A stretch of 36,667 bases of DNA from Deltaproteobacteria bacterium SG8_13 (GTDB taxonomy: Bacteria; Desulfobacterota; Desulfobacteria; Desulfobacterales; SG8-13). Positions within the stretch are counted from its first letter, which is position 1. Each line of letters starts with the position of its first letter. Below are positions 16,644 to 24,977 of this stretch, piece by piece. The DNA lies in assembly GCA_001303025.1 (NCBI GenBank), contig LJNK01000057.1, forward strand, positions 1-36,667, read 5' to 3'. The translations under genes and the position numbers were made by a program. The notes beneath the pieces are model-generated. The model worked only from the letters and a program-made list of their open reading frames with translations. It was not told where the DNA came from and did no database searches.

Positions 16644-17407
16644 CCGCCGTCGAGAAAAATCACCCGGCCGGTCAGGTAATCCGATGCCGCGGAAGCCAGG
16701 TAGATGGCGGTTCCGACGATATCATCCGGGCTGCCCGGCCGTCCCAGCGGAATCCGGGATTGGATCCAGGCCCTTTTATCCGCGCTGTCCCACACCGGTG
16801 ATGTAAGGTCGGTGACGAAAAATCCCGGGGCAATCGCATTGACGCAGATGCGGTGCGCTGCCAGCTCCACGGCCAGCCCCTTGGTCAGGGCGTAGACACC
16901 TCCCTTGGAGGCCCCGTAGGCAGTGATGTTGGGCATGCCGATCTCGGAAGTCAGCGAAGCCATGTTGATGATCTTGCCACCGGTATTTTGCCGGATCATT
17001 TGACGGGCGGCGTGCTGGCTCAAAAAATAAGCCGCTTTGGCGTTGACCGCCATGATGCGGTCGAACTGCTCCGGGGTAATCTCGGTAAACGGTTTGCGGA
17101 CCGTGGTGGCGGCATTGTTGACCAGAATGTCCAATCGCCCGAAGCGATCCACGCAGGCGGCCACGATCGATTCGAGCGCACCGGTGTTGCCCAGATCGGT
17201 CGACAGGTGATCCAGCCGGCGGCCGGTTTCATTGCGGATATCGCTCGCGGTCTGCGCCAGCGTATCCTCCAGCACATCGACCAGCAGCAGGTCGGCGCCG
17301 GCCCCGGCCAGCCCGGCTGCCATGGCCCGGCCCAGACCCCGGGCAGCGCCGGTGACCAGGCCGATTTTTCCATCTAAAGCAAATAGTTCGATCGATTTGG
17401 TTGCCAT
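16628..17407 (-). CDS. SDR dehydrogenase (gluconate-5-dehydrogenase/KduD-like)
   Basis: The product has 259 residues. TGAARGLG (19-26), NNAA (97-100), Ser151, Tyr164 and Lys168 (YGASK) give an intact classical SDR active site, and the C-terminal GRVIFLDGGW is typical. The FALDGKIGLVTGA start resembles hexonate and deoxyhexonate dehydrogenases. ATG 17407 has AAGGA upstream; the longer frame to 17584 reaches the tctA gene and lacks a binding site. It is 116 nt downstream of tctA on the same strand and overlaps the MFS gene. It probably oxidises a hydroxyl of the imported acid. The exact substrate is not visible. Confidence 0.85.
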   Translation of the reverse strand: MATKSIELFALDGKIGLVTGAARGLGRAMAAGLAGAGADLLLVDVLEDTLAQTASDIRNETGRRLDHLSTDLGNTGALESIVAACVDRFGRLDILVNNAATTVRKPFTEITPEQFDRIMAVNAKAAYFLSQHAARQMIRQNTGGKIINMASLTSEIGMPNITAYGASKGGVYALTKGLAVELAAHRICVNAIAPGFFVTDLTSPVWDSADKRAWIQSRIPLGRPGSPDDIVGTAIYLASAASDYLTGRVIFLDGGWMAS

Positions 17408-17523
17408 GCGTAAGTCCTTTTTCAAGGCCTCGGCCGCGACAATTGCATCCTTGCCGCAAGCTTTATCGGGTCTTCCGGCAGATCCTGTCGGCGCTGGTTT
17501 CGATGGACACTCGATTTGCGAGC

Positions 17524-19053
17524 TCATTCGGGTTTGGTATCTTTTTCTTGTTTTTTTCGCAGCAGGCTCATAAACCATGGCCACAGTGGGGTCTGGCTCA
17601 CCAGCATGAATACCACCGCCAGGGTCAGCACCAGTGTAATGGGGTTGGTCACCAGCTCCAGCAGAAAGGCCGGAAAGTCGTTGCGGGTCGACATCACGGC
17701 GCGACGGTACGACACGTCCATCAAGGGTCCGAGGATCACCCCCAAAATGATCGGCCCCACCTGGAAGCCAAACATGCGCAGCACATATCCGAAGATTCCG
17801 AATCCAAGCATCCAGTAAACATCGACGATGTTGTTCTGGATCGCATATGTTCCCACCACCGACAGGACGATGATCACCGGGATCAGGATGCCTTTGGGCA
17901 GTTCCACCATCTTGGCAAACACCCGGATGCCGGTGAGCCCGAAAATCAGCAGGAAGATGTTCGACAGCGCCAGGTTGCCCACGGTGAACCAGAAAAGGTG
18001 CGGGGTTTCGATCATCAGCATGGGGCCGGGCTTGAGGCCGTGAATGTACAACGCCCCGATGATCACCGCCGTTACCGCATCGCCGGGGATGCCCAGCGTG
18101 AGCATGGGGATGTATGCCCCACCGATGGCGGCATTGTTGGCCGATTCCGGGGCGAGCAGACCCTCATAGGCCCCTTGGCCGAAGGGCCGCGACGGTTTTT
18201 TGACGGTCCGCTTGGCGTGGTCGTACGCCAGCAGCGAGGCGATGTCTCCACCGGTGCCCGGCAGCGCGCCGATCAACACCCCGATTACCGATGTTCGAAT
18301 CGACAGCGGCAAATACTTTAGGATTACCTCCCATGACGGAATAATTTTGGACACGTCTTGTTTGACCGGCGTGACCCCGACCTGGTGAAGCTGGAACAGC
18401 GCTTCGGATACGCCGAAAAAGCCGATCATGGCCACCACGTAGTGAATGCCGCCGAGCATCGATACCGTACCGAACGTAAACCGGCCTTCGGCGGTCAGCG
18501 GATCCATACCCACCATGCCGAATATGACTCCCAGGGCGCCGGCAAACACCCCCTTGGCCATCGATTCGCCCGACAGGCTGCCCACCAGCAGGATTCCCAT
18601 GATAGCCAGCAGCAGGTAATCCCGGGGGGCGAACTTGAGGGAAAACTCGGCCACCATCGGCGCCGCCAGGGCGAGTACGATCACGCCGATAAAACCACCG
18701 AAGACGGAAATAACGGTGCTTACGCCGATGGCCTGGCCGGCCTCGCCCCGTTCGGCCAGCGGAAACCCGTCAAAACTGGTGGCGATGGCGGCCGGTGCAC
18801 CCGGGATGTTCAGCAAAATGGCCGTCCGCGACCCGCCGTACACGCCCCCGCAGTAAATACCGACCATCAACGCCAGCGCGTTGTTGACATCCCAGGAAAA
18901 GGTAAAGGATATCAGGATGGAAACCGCCATGGTCACCGACAGACCGGGGATGGCGCCGACGTAGATGCCTGCCAGCGTGCCGGCTGCGGTCAGCAGCATC
19001 AGGTGCGGTTTCAGCCAGGCCATGAAAAAGTAGGTCAGGGATGATTCAGTCAA
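17524..19053 (-). CDS. tctA: Tripartite tricarboxylate transporter large membrane subunit TctA
   Basis: The product has 509 residues with about 12 hydrophobic segments. The TctA signature is clear near residues 70-105: GGVYGGSRTAILLNIPGAP followed by ATSFDGFPLAERGEAG. A second conserved block (LIGALPGTGGDIASLLAYDHAKR, about 260) and NNAAIGGAYIPMLTLGIPGD also match. It forms the transport channel of the TTT system, driven by an ion gradient, with TctB and the periplasmic TctC. The start lies 15 nt after the tctB stop. Known TTT substrates are carboxylates (citrate, aromatic acids and others); here the adjacent aroE and dehydrogenases suggest a hydroxy acid. Confidence 0.93.
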   Translation of the reverse strand: MTESSLTYFFMAWLKPHLMLLTAAGTLAGIYVGAIPGLSVTMAVSILISFTFSWDVNNALALMVGIYCGGVYGGSRTAILLNIPGAPAAIATSFDGFPLAERGEAGQAIGVSTVISVFGGFIGVIVLALAAPMVAEFSLKFAPRDYLLLAIMGILLVGSLSGESMAKGVFAGALGVIFGMVGMDPLTAEGRFTFGTVSMLGGIHYVVAMIGFFGVSEALFQLHQVGVTPVKQDVSKIIPSWEVILKYLPLSIRTSVIGVLIGALPGTGGDIASLLAYDHAKRTVKKPSRPFGQGAYEGLLAPESANNAAIGGAYIPMLTLGIPGDAVTAVIIGALYIHGLKPGPMLMIETPHLFWFTVGNLALSNIFLLIFGLTGIRVFAKMVELPKGILIPVIIVLSVVGTYAIQNNIVDVYWMLGFGIFGYVLRMFGFQVGPIILGVILGPLMDVSYRRAVMSTRNDFPAFLLELVTNPITLVLTLAVVFMLVSQTPLWPWFMSLLRKKQEKDTKPE

Positions 19054-19068
19054 CGCACCACCTTTGGA

Positions 19069-19539
19069 TCAGGGCAGGACCACCCGGAAAACATATTGAA
19101 AAATCAAATAGATTCCGGCCATGGTGCCGATGGCGATGATCGCTAATTTGAGCCATCGGCCTCCTTTCAGATAGATCATCGATGTCAGCAGAAATGCAAA
19201 GGAGCTGGGCAAAAAGTGCAGGGGTTCGATCAGAACCATGTAAACGACGATAACCGCTGTGTAGACCAAAAAGATGCGGGGCATTACTTTTCGGGCCGCA
19301 AGCCGCAGCTCCTCCTTGAAACTGTCGGCATCCGGTTTTCCCCGTCTGCGATTGTTCACCAGGATGATGGCCAGCGACAGGATCATCACTGCCGCTGCCC
19401 CCATGGGAAAAGTTCCCGGAGAACTGATCGATGAAAATCCGGAAATGCGGAAGGCCTGGAAGAAAACAAAGAGGCTGAAGACCATCAGCAACCAAATGAA
19501 AAAATTTTCTCCCGCTCTCAGTTTGTTGTTCTGATCCAT
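19069..19539 (-). CDS. tctB: Tripartite tricarboxylate transporter small membrane subunit TctB
   Basis: The product has 156 residues with four hydrophobic segments, the size and topology of TctB (ENFFIWLLMVFSLFVFF at the start, a SSISSPGTFPMGAAAVM segment near residue 40 typical of the family). ATG 19539 is preferred over TTG 19548; neither has a strong ribosome binding site, suggesting dependence on translation or mRNA processing upstream. A perfect 12-bp stem-loop (19553-19584) lies between tctC and this gene. It is the poorly conserved partner of TctA. Confidence 0.85.
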   Translation of the reverse strand: MDQNNKLRAGENFFIWLLMVFSLFVFFQAFRISGFSSISSPGTFPMGAAAVMILSLAIILVNNRRRGKPDADSFKEELRLAARKVMPRIFLVYTAVIVVYMVLIEPLHFLPSSFAFLLTSMIYLKGGRWLKLAIIAIGTMAGIYLIFQYVFRVVLP

Positions 19540-19552
19540 GGGTCGCAATGAA

Positions 19553-19584
19553 GCGAAGGCTCCGTTGTCGTCCGGAGCCTTCGC
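19553..19584 (-). terminator. Intercistronic stem-loop between tctC and tctB
   Basis: Perfect 12-bp arms (GCGAAGGCTCCG and CGGAGCCTTCGC) surround an 8-nt loop. No T-run follows on the transcribed strand, so it is more likely an attenuator or mRNA-stabilising hairpin than a full terminator. It would favour higher expression of the binding protein gene tctC, as transporter stoichiometry requires. Confidence 0.65.
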
Positions 19585-19595
19585 GATAGAGGCGA

Positions 19596-20597
19596 TTATG
19601 GTTTGGGAATGCCGAGTTTGCCCGGCGATACTTTGGTCGCCCCGGCATATTCATACATCCAGTTGGTGACCGATTGCCACTTTTTCAGAAACTCGTCAGC
19701 CTCTTTTCCGCTGATGTTCATCGAAACCGTGCCGAAGTCCTTTAGAAAAGCCTGAAACTTCGGATCCGCGGCGCCTTTCTGGAAGGCCTCCACCAGTTTT
19801 TTCTTGGCTGCGTCCGGTACGTCCTTTTTGACCCATACCCCGTAGAAAGGTCCCCAGGGCAGATACTTTTTGAATTCGGGAAAATCCTGGGTGATCAGCG
19901 GAATATCTTCCAGCCCGGGAATCGGCTCATCGGAAACCACGCACAGCGCCTTCACCCGGCCGGCACGGATGTGCTCGCGCACGGCCGTAATTCCGGCGGG
20001 CATGAAATCGACGTGACCGCCCTGCAGGGCCGTGACACCGGGGCCTTCGCCGCCGAACGGCACGCTGGTGACATCGAATCCGGTGACCGTTTTGGCCATG
20101 GCTCCGACCGTATACGGCAGGCCGCCCGGTCCGGTGGCCCCCATTTTGATTTCACCGGGCCGCTTCTGGGCGTCTTCTACCAGATCCTTGAAGGACTTCC
20201 AGGGCATCTTGTTGTTGGCGACGATCACGCCGACTCCGCGGCCTAGCACGTTGACCGGATAGAAGTCCTTGTAGTCGATATCAGATAGCTCCAAAATCCG
20301 GTGAACCTGGGGGTTTTCCGCTCCGAAGAGCAGGGTGTATCCGTCCGACGGCCGGCTGTTGACATACTGGGTGGAGATGGCACCGGTGCCGCCCGGTTTG
20401 TTGATCAGCACGATCTGTTTGTCCAGATAGGGCTCGACCAGGGGGGTGATCGCCCGGGACACATTGTCGGTCGCACCGCCGGCGCCCCACATGATGACGC
20501 CCTGAAGGTTCTTTGTGGGAAAATCCGCTGCGAGCGCCGGTGAAATCAAACAGGCGCCCAACAGGGAGACCAGTGCAAATAGCGACATTCTTTTCAT
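19596..20597 (-). CDS. tctC: TctC/Bug-type periplasmic solute-binding protein
   Basis: The product has 333 residues with a signal peptide (MKRMSLFAL to SPALA, residues 1-22). The mature protein has the Bug/TctC pattern: FPTKNLQGVIMWGAGGATD (the 'PxxPI..vvp..pGG..D' region), then NKPGGTGAISTQYV and GATGPGG. It captures the carboxylate substrate in the periplasm. ATG 20597 has a very strong ribosome binding site (AAGGAGGGG); a longer in-frame extension upstream runs through the promoter and is not real. It is the first gene of the leftward operon, expressed from the promoter at 20713-20741. Confidence 0.92.
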   Translation of the reverse strand: MKRMSLFALVSLLGACLISPALAADFPTKNLQGVIMWGAGGATDNVSRAITPLVEPYLDKQIVLINKPGGTGAISTQYVNSRPSDGYTLLFGAENPQVHRILELSDIDYKDFYPVNVLGRGVGVIVANNKMPWKSFKDLVEDAQKRPGEIKMGATGPGGLPYTVGAMAKTVTGFDVTSVPFGGEGPGVTALQGGHVDFMPAGITAVREHIRAGRVKALCVVSDEPIPGLEDIPLITQDFPEFKKYLPWGPFYGVWVKKDVPDAAKKKLVEAFQKGAADPKFQAFLKDFGTVSMNISGKEADEFLKKWQSVTNWMYEYAGATKVSPGKLGIPKP

Positions 20598-20679
20598 CGT
20601 TCCCCTCCTTTTCGGGATTAGAGTTGATGGAACCGAAAAATTGTGTTGAAATTCCTCTCCGGTAACGCTAAGAACATGG

Positions 20680-20698
20680 TGTTCTGCTATGCAGAACA
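20680..20698. promoter_or_regulatory. Palindromic operator candidate (tct/aroE intergenic)
   Basis: Perfect 8-bp arms TGTTCTGC and GCAGAACA surround a 3-nt centre. It sits just downstream of the tct -10 box, where a bound repressor would block transcription. The core TTCT-N7-AGAA recurs at the promoter of the TIM-barrel gene (23690-23704). The two IclR proteins encoded to the right are the obvious candidate ligands. Confidence 0.6.
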
Positions 20699-20712
20699 AA
20701 TTATTGCTGGCC

Positions 20713-20741
20713 AGAATATGGGGCCTGGCCCCATCTGTCAA
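20713..20741 (-). promoter_or_regulatory. tct operon promoter with palindromic spacer
   Basis: On the minus strand TTGACA (20736-20741) and TATTCT (20713-20718) are separated by 17 nt. A perfect inverted repeat (arms ATGGGGCC and GGCCCCAT around one T, 20718-20734) almost exactly fills this spacer. Such placement suggests binding of a regulator between the -35 and -10 boxes. Confidence 0.65.
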
Positions 20742-20795
20742 TAGAATAAGTCCTATTGCCGAATAAAAACGCAGATTACAGGGGAGAACCTGCCG

Positions 20796-21611
20796 ATGCA
20801 AATCGACGGTAAAACCCGACTATACGGGATCATGGGAAAGCCGGTTTCCCACAGCCTCAGCCCGGCCATGCACAACACCGCTTTTCAGCACCTCGGCCTG
20901 AACAATATTTACGTTGCCTTCGAAGTGGAGGATGTCGCCCGGGCGCTGGACGGATTCAGGGCCCTGGGCGTCTGCGGTGTCAGCGTTACCATTCCCCACA
21001 AACAAGCGGTCATACCGCATCTGGACGCTATTGATCCTGTGGCCGAAAAAATCGGCGCTGTCAATACCCTGGCCATAAATGACCGACAAATCCAAGGTTC
21101 GAATACCGACTGGGTCGGTGCCATGCAGGCACTGGAAACGATCACCGAACTGTCCGGACAGACGGTTTTAGTCATCGGCGCGGGCGGATCGGCCCGGGCC
21201 GTCGGTTTCGGGCTTCGGGAGAAGGGGGCAAAGATTCTGCTGGCCAACCGCACGCTATCGAGAGGACAGGACCTCGCCCGGGACCTTGGGTGCGAGTGCA
21301 TCCCGCTTACCGAACTCGGCGACGTGCGGGCGGATGCGATGATCAATACGACCTCGGTTGGCATGATCCCAAACGACGCGGATACGCCGGTTCCCGCGGC
21401 CCTCCTCGAAAACGTGGCCGCGGTGATGGACATCGTTTACTCGCCCGTGGTAACCCGGCTGCTGCGCGAAGCGAAGCAGGCCGGCTGCCGCGCCATTGAC
21501 GGCCGGTATATGCTGCTGTATCAGGGCGTCGCGCAGTTTGAGCTCTGGACCGGACAAAAAGCCCCGGTGGACGTGATGCGCACCGCGCTGTTCTCCCGGC
21601 TGTCGCAATAG
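20796..21611 (+). CDS. aroE: Shikimate (or quinate/shikimate) dehydrogenase
   Basis: The product has 271 residues, normal AroE length. The substrate site has Ser20 and Ser22 (SHSLSP), Lys69 (IPHK), Asn90 (GAVNT) and Asp105 (NTDWVG), the catalytic Lys-Asp pair. The nucleotide domain has GAGGSARA (128-135) and NRTLSR (151-156), the NADP-type motif. It interconverts shikimate and 3-dehydroshikimate; related enzymes oxidise quinate. It is divergent from tctC, sharing the palindromic intergenic region, and is followed by a Zn alcohol dehydrogenase. This context (transporter, IclR, aroD to the right) favours a catabolic role, but the biosynthetic role cannot be excluded if this is the only copy in the genome. 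ATG 20796 has AGGGGAG upstream. Confidence 0.92.
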   Translation: MQIDGKTRLYGIMGKPVSHSLSPAMHNTAFQHLGLNNIYVAFEVEDVARALDGFRALGVCGVSVTIPHKQAVIPHLDAIDPVAEKIGAVNTLAINDRQIQGSNTDWVGAMQALETITELSGQTVLVIGAGGSARAVGFGLREKGAKILLANRTLSRGQDLARDLGCECIPLTELGDVRADAMINTTSVGMIPNDADTPVPAALLENVAAVMDIVYSPVVTRLLREAKQAGCRAIDGRYMLLYQGVAQFELWTGQKAPVDVMRTALFSRLSQ

Positions 21612-21664
21612 GACAAACCGTGGGGATTTGCCGCCAGGGGCACTTCAAAGGGATGCGAATCCTG

Positions 21665-21701
21665 TTATTCAATTCTGCAACCGCGTACGGCAATTGAATA
21701 A
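21665..21701. promoter_or_regulatory. Inverted repeat overlapping the dehydrogenase ribosome binding site
   Basis: Perfect 10-bp arms TTATTCAATT (21665-21674) and AATTGAATAA (21692-21701) are separated by 17 nt. The right arm runs into the AAGGAGA ribosome binding site of the next gene. It could be an operator or an RNA hairpin limiting translation. Confidence 0.5.
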
Positions 21702-21710
21702 GGAGACGGC

Positions 21711-22694
21711 ATGAAAGCAGTGGTTTTAATCGAACCCGGAAACATACAGGTCAAAGACGTCCCGCTGCCCGAACCGGGCCCCGGCCAGGTGCGGCTGCAG
21801 GTGACGCTGGCCGGGATCTGCGGATCGGACCACACCCTGTATCACGGCAAGTTCGGCGTGCCGATGCCCGTCATCCCGGGGCATGAAGCCGTCGGCCGGA
21901 TCGAAAAGCTGGGCCCCGGCGTATCGGGGCTTTCCGCAGGCCAGCGGGTCACCATTCAGCCGAACGTTTCCTGCGGCACCTGCCCGCTGTGTGCGGCAGG
22001 CCGTAAGAACCTGTGTCCCTCCAAAACGAGGCTGGGCGTGGACGCCAACGGCGTGTTTGCCGAATATGCCACAGTGCCGGCCGATTATGTCTGGCCGGTT
22101 CCCGACGGCCTGGAAGACGAGGTGGCGGTGTTCACAGAGCCGCTGGCCGTTGCCGTGCATGCCATGAAGATCGCCTCGCCGCAAAAAGGCGATCGCGCGC
22201 TGATCTTCGGTGCAGGGGTGATGGGCCTGCTGGTGCAGCAAATGGCGGCGCTCAGCGGCGCCGAGGTGACGGCCTGCGACCTTTCGGAAAGCCGGCTCGG
22301 TGTCGCGAAGCAATTGGGCGCGGTCCACACTATCGGGTCAACAGATCCCATCGAGTCCTTTTTCGGCCAGTTCGACCTGCTGTATGAGACCAGCGGGGCC
22401 GCAGTCGCCCTGGAACAGGTAATTCGGCTGGCCGCTCCCAGGGCAACGATCGCTGTCTTAGGACTGCCGGGAAAAGACCAGCCGATCCCGGTCGATATGG
22501 TGGTGCGCAAGGAGCTTCAGATAAAGGGTTCACTGATCTACACGGACGAATTTCCGGAAACCCTCGAGATATTGAAAAGTGGACGGATTCAGACGGAAGC
22601 GATGACCACTGAAAAGGTGTCGCTGGAGGAAGTCGATCGGGTGTTGCGGGACTTTACCTCCCCGAACCGTATCAAAATGCTGGTAGAGGTGTAG
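21711..22694 (+). CDS. Zinc-dependent alcohol dehydrogenase (MDR, polyol/threonine-DH-like)
   Basis: The product has 327 residues. Catalytic zinc ligands are Cys37 and His58-Glu59 (PGHEAVG); the structural zinc loop has Cys88, Cys91, Cys94 and Cys102. A Rossmann GAGVMGLL segment lies near 167. The C-terminal part (ELQIKGSLIY) resembles sorbitol, L-idonate, galactonate and threonine dehydrogenases. It oxidises a secondary hydroxyl with NAD(P). AAGGAGA precedes ATG 21711. It follows aroE by 99 nt and is probably in its operon, but the inverted repeat in the gap may regulate it separately. The substrate is not determinable; a quinate-like ring or sugar acid is consistent. Confidence 0.87.
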   Translation: MKAVVLIEPGNIQVKDVPLPEPGPGQVRLQVTLAGICGSDHTLYHGKFGVPMPVIPGHEAVGRIEKLGPGVSGLSAGQRVTIQPNVSCGTCPLCAAGRKNLCPSKTRLGVDANGVFAEYATVPADYVWPVPDGLEDEVAVFTEPLAVAVHAMKIASPQKGDRALIFGAGVMGLLVQQMAALSGAEVTACDLSESRLGVAKQLGAVHTIGSTDPIESFFGQFDLLYETSGAAVALEQVIRLAAPRATIAVLGLPGKDQPIPVDMVVRKELQIKGSLIYTDEFPETLEILKSGRIQTEAMTTEKVSLEEVDRVLRDFTSPNRIKMLVEV

Positions 22695-22792
22695 GCTCGA
22701 CTTTCCGCATCGCTGGCCGAACGAAAAAATCCCGCCGCCTGCGATTTTCCCTCAACTGGCCGTCGGCCGGCGGCGTTTCATCGTGCGGCGGT

Positions 22793-22810
22793 GCTGCCCG
22801 AAACGGCAGC
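22793..22810 (+). terminator. Weak stem-loop between convergent genes
   Basis: GCTGCC and GGCAGC arms with a 6-nt loop lie in the gap between the converging dehydrogenase and TIM-barrel genes, followed by a T-rich but interrupted tract on the plus strand. It is a plausible but weak terminator. Confidence 0.3.
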
Positions 22811-22823
22811 CCGACTTTCTCTT

Positions 22824-23642
22824 CTACGGCCGCTTCTGAAGATGCTGTTTGGCTTTTTCGAGGCAGCGTTTTGCATGGCCCTCATAGCCGAGCTGCCTGA
22901 CCCGCTGTGCATTCGGCAACTCGATGGATAAGGGGATGGGCGGCAGCCGATCGAAGATTGCCGCGAAATCGATACACCCATCGCCTACGTACAGTCGATC
23001 GTCACGTGCGATATGGATCATTCCCTCCCGGGTGGTTGGAATTTCTTCGACAGTGTCGCAGATATGCATGAAGTGGAACCACTCCGGCGGCAGCGCGCTC
23101 AGTTCGTCCAGGCGCATTTGTGAAAAATGAAAGTACAGCGTATCGATCAATATTCCGCCGTTGGGTCGATTGACGCTGCGGACGATGCCGGCGGCCTCTT
23201 CAAGGGAGGTGAGGCGGGAAAAGGTTGGAAACTCGAGATCCACCGTCAGTCCGAACGGATCGGCCAGATCGCAGATTTGCGCGTAGCGTTCGACGATGAA
23301 GTCATGCTCCATAGGATCCGTGGCCCAGGCGCTGGAAATGACATGCCGTGCGCCCAGTTCGGCGGCGGTTTCCATGGCGGGGATGTACGTTTTTGGATCG
23401 ATATCGGCGGTGATGCGCGCCAATTCGATATCGAGGAGCCTGACGCCCGTCTCTTTGAGAGCAGCCTTTGTCTTCCGGATCACCTCCTTGTCCTCGGGCA
23501 GAAAGCTGGCTTCTCCAGGCACCCCCATGGGGATGAGTCTGATACTGACAAAGTCATAACCGGCACGCGCGGCAATATACGTCATCTCCGGCGGTGTACA
23601 TCCGAGCACCGTAAGATGGGCCAATGAAAATAGATATTTCAT
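22824..23642 (-). CDS. TIM-barrel sugar phosphate isomerase/epimerase-like protein
   Basis: The product has 272 residues of the xylose-isomerase-like (AP endonuclease 2) barrel family. Metal-ligand candidates appear in the expected order: Glu in TVDLEF, Asp in ILIDTLYFH, His in HFMHICD, Glu in LSIELPN. This family contains isomerases and epimerases but also 3-dehydroshikimate dehydratases of the AsbF/QuiC type. The neighbourhood with aroE and aroD makes the dehydratase reading attractive; the sequence alone does not decide. The start at ATG 23642 is chosen over 23684. The gene converges on the dehydrogenase and has its own promoter (23714-23740) with an operator-like site. Confidence 0.82.
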   Translation of the reverse strand: MKYLFSLAHLTVLGCTPPEMTYIAARAGYDFVSIRLIPMGVPGEASFLPEDKEVIRKTKAALKETGVRLLDIELARITADIDPKTYIPAMETAAELGARHVISSAWATDPMEHDFIVERYAQICDLADPFGLTVDLEFPTFSRLTSLEEAAGIVRSVNRPNGGILIDTLYFHFSQMRLDELSALPPEWFHFMHICDTVEEIPTTREGMIHIARDDRLYVGDGCIDFAAIFDRLPPIPLSIELPNAQRVRQLGYEGHAKRCLEKAKQHLQKRP

Positions 23643-24170
23643 AGGCAGCGGCTCCAATTGCGTTTCGATCGTGATCGCGGCCAATATCGTTCTGCTCTAT
23701 AGAATACTGTACTATTATAATAGGGGATGCGATTCGTCAAGCGCTTTTTGATCCCATCAGCGATCGATCCTCTTCGAAATCCAGCGTCAGTCGCGCAAAA
23801 TCGAAAGCGACCGAAATCAATACAGGCCGGTTGCCTGGTGCCTGGGATTGCCATATACATTTGATCGCAATTTCATGCCGAATATAGGGCACTGTGGTAT
23901 CGAAATAGCGGGTCTCTTCCCTCGGTTATGCCGGGGGGCTGTCGTGCGGGTGACCGCAATGGCGGTTGCCATGAAAACCATTGTGCGCATGTGAAGCCCA
24001 AGAAGATTGCCGTTCAAGAAACTTCGCATCCTGAACCAAAGCCGGAGAATTTGTCCTTCCCCCATGAAATAAATGTGGTAATAAGGATGTGACGCCCCTG
24101 GGGTTGCTTCAGATTCTGTTTTTCATCCATTTCGCTGCCGATAGGACGATTCAGCGAATTCCCAACGCTT
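23643..24170. other. 528-nt divergent intergenic region
   Basis: It lies between the leftward TIM-barrel gene and the rightward IclR gene. Its left end holds the promoter and operator listed separately. The remainder (about 23760-24170) shows no gene with a ribosome binding site and no strong repeat; a TAATAA near the IclR start could be a -10 box without a good -35. Confidence 0.5.
23690..23740 (-). promoter_or_regulatory. Promoter of the TIM-barrel gene with operator
   Basis: On the minus strand TTGACG (23735-23740) and a perfect TATAAT (23714-23719) are separated by 15 nt. Immediately downstream lies TTCT-N7-AGAA (23690-23704), the same core and spacing as the tct operator palindrome, and an overlapping ATAGAA-N5-TACTAT. 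Repression by an IclR protein is the inference. Confidence 0.55.
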
Positions 24171-24977
24171 ATGAAAACACGGAAAGAAACCAAAAAGGGC
24201 CATGGCAAAAACAAATCCGCTGCGCCCATTGTAGACAGCCTTGCAACTGCGTTGAGGCTCCTGGATTATTTTACATTTAGGGAACCGGAACTTTCGCTTA
24301 GCCAACTCAGCGAAAAATCGGGTCTTTACAAGAGCCGTGTTCACAGGTTGTGTGGAACGCTCGTTGTTTGCGGATTCCTCGTCCGCATGCCATGGTCCAG
24401 TTACCGGCTGGGTCCCCAATTAATGAAACTTGGGAAAATATATGAACAGACCAATACCATCCTCACCGTATCGCGCCCGATCATGAAGCAGCTGGCCTAT
24501 ATTACCGGTGAGTCGGTGGCGCTTTTCCATCTCGATGGCCAGACATCCATCTGCCTGGCAAGAGAATTCGGTTCTTCACGACTTGTCTTTTCGATCAATG
24601 AAGGGGACCCCATGCAATTGCATGCCTCTGCGGCCGGCAGGGTGCTGCTTGCTTACGGCACAGAAGAATTGCGAAAAAAAGTCCTCGACGTAAAGTGCCT
24701 GGAGCGGTTCACTCCCCTGACAATGGTTGATCCGGGAATTATAAAAGTGGAGCTGGCTGCGATAAAAAAACGTGGTTATGCCATCAACCGGGGGGAGCGT
24801 GAACTGGAAGTGGCCGCCGTTGCCGCGCCTGTTTTCAACCATGAAAATGCTGTAAACTCGGCCCTTGCAGTCGTTGGGCCGGTGCAGCGCTTTTCCGATG
24901 AACGCATCGCCGACATATTGAAAGAACTGCTGGATGCAACCTGCAGGATTTCAGAACTGCTTGGCGCCTCGGTGTAA
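24171..24977 (+). CDS. IclR-family transcriptional regulator 1
   Basis: The product has 268 residues. An N-terminal winged helix-turn-helix (about 20-80: LSLSQLSEKSGLYKSRVHRLCGTL) is followed by the IclR effector domain (ITGESVALFHLDG, LHASAAGRVLLA, GYAINRGERELEV with the conserved late AAPVFNHEN). IclR regulators in such clusters sense the catabolic substrate and act as repressors or activators. It is paralogous to the second IclR at 33984. No good ribosome binding site is seen upstream of ATG 24171. Likely targets are the palindromes at 20680, 23690 and 25245. Two different palindrome types and two IclR proteins suggest a one-to-one assignment, which is untested. Confidence 0.9.
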   Translation: MKTRKETKKGHGKNKSAAPIVDSLATALRLLDYFTFREPELSLSQLSEKSGLYKSRVHRLCGTLVVCGFLVRMPWSSYRLGPQLMKLGKIYEQTNTILTVSRPIMKQLAYITGESVALFHLDGQTSICLAREFGSSRLVFSINEGDPMQLHASAAGRVLLAYGTEELRKKVLDVKCLERFTPLTMVDPGIIKVELAAIKKRGYAINRGERELEVAAVAAPVFNHENAVNSALAVVGPVQRFSDERIADILKELLDATCRISELLGASV

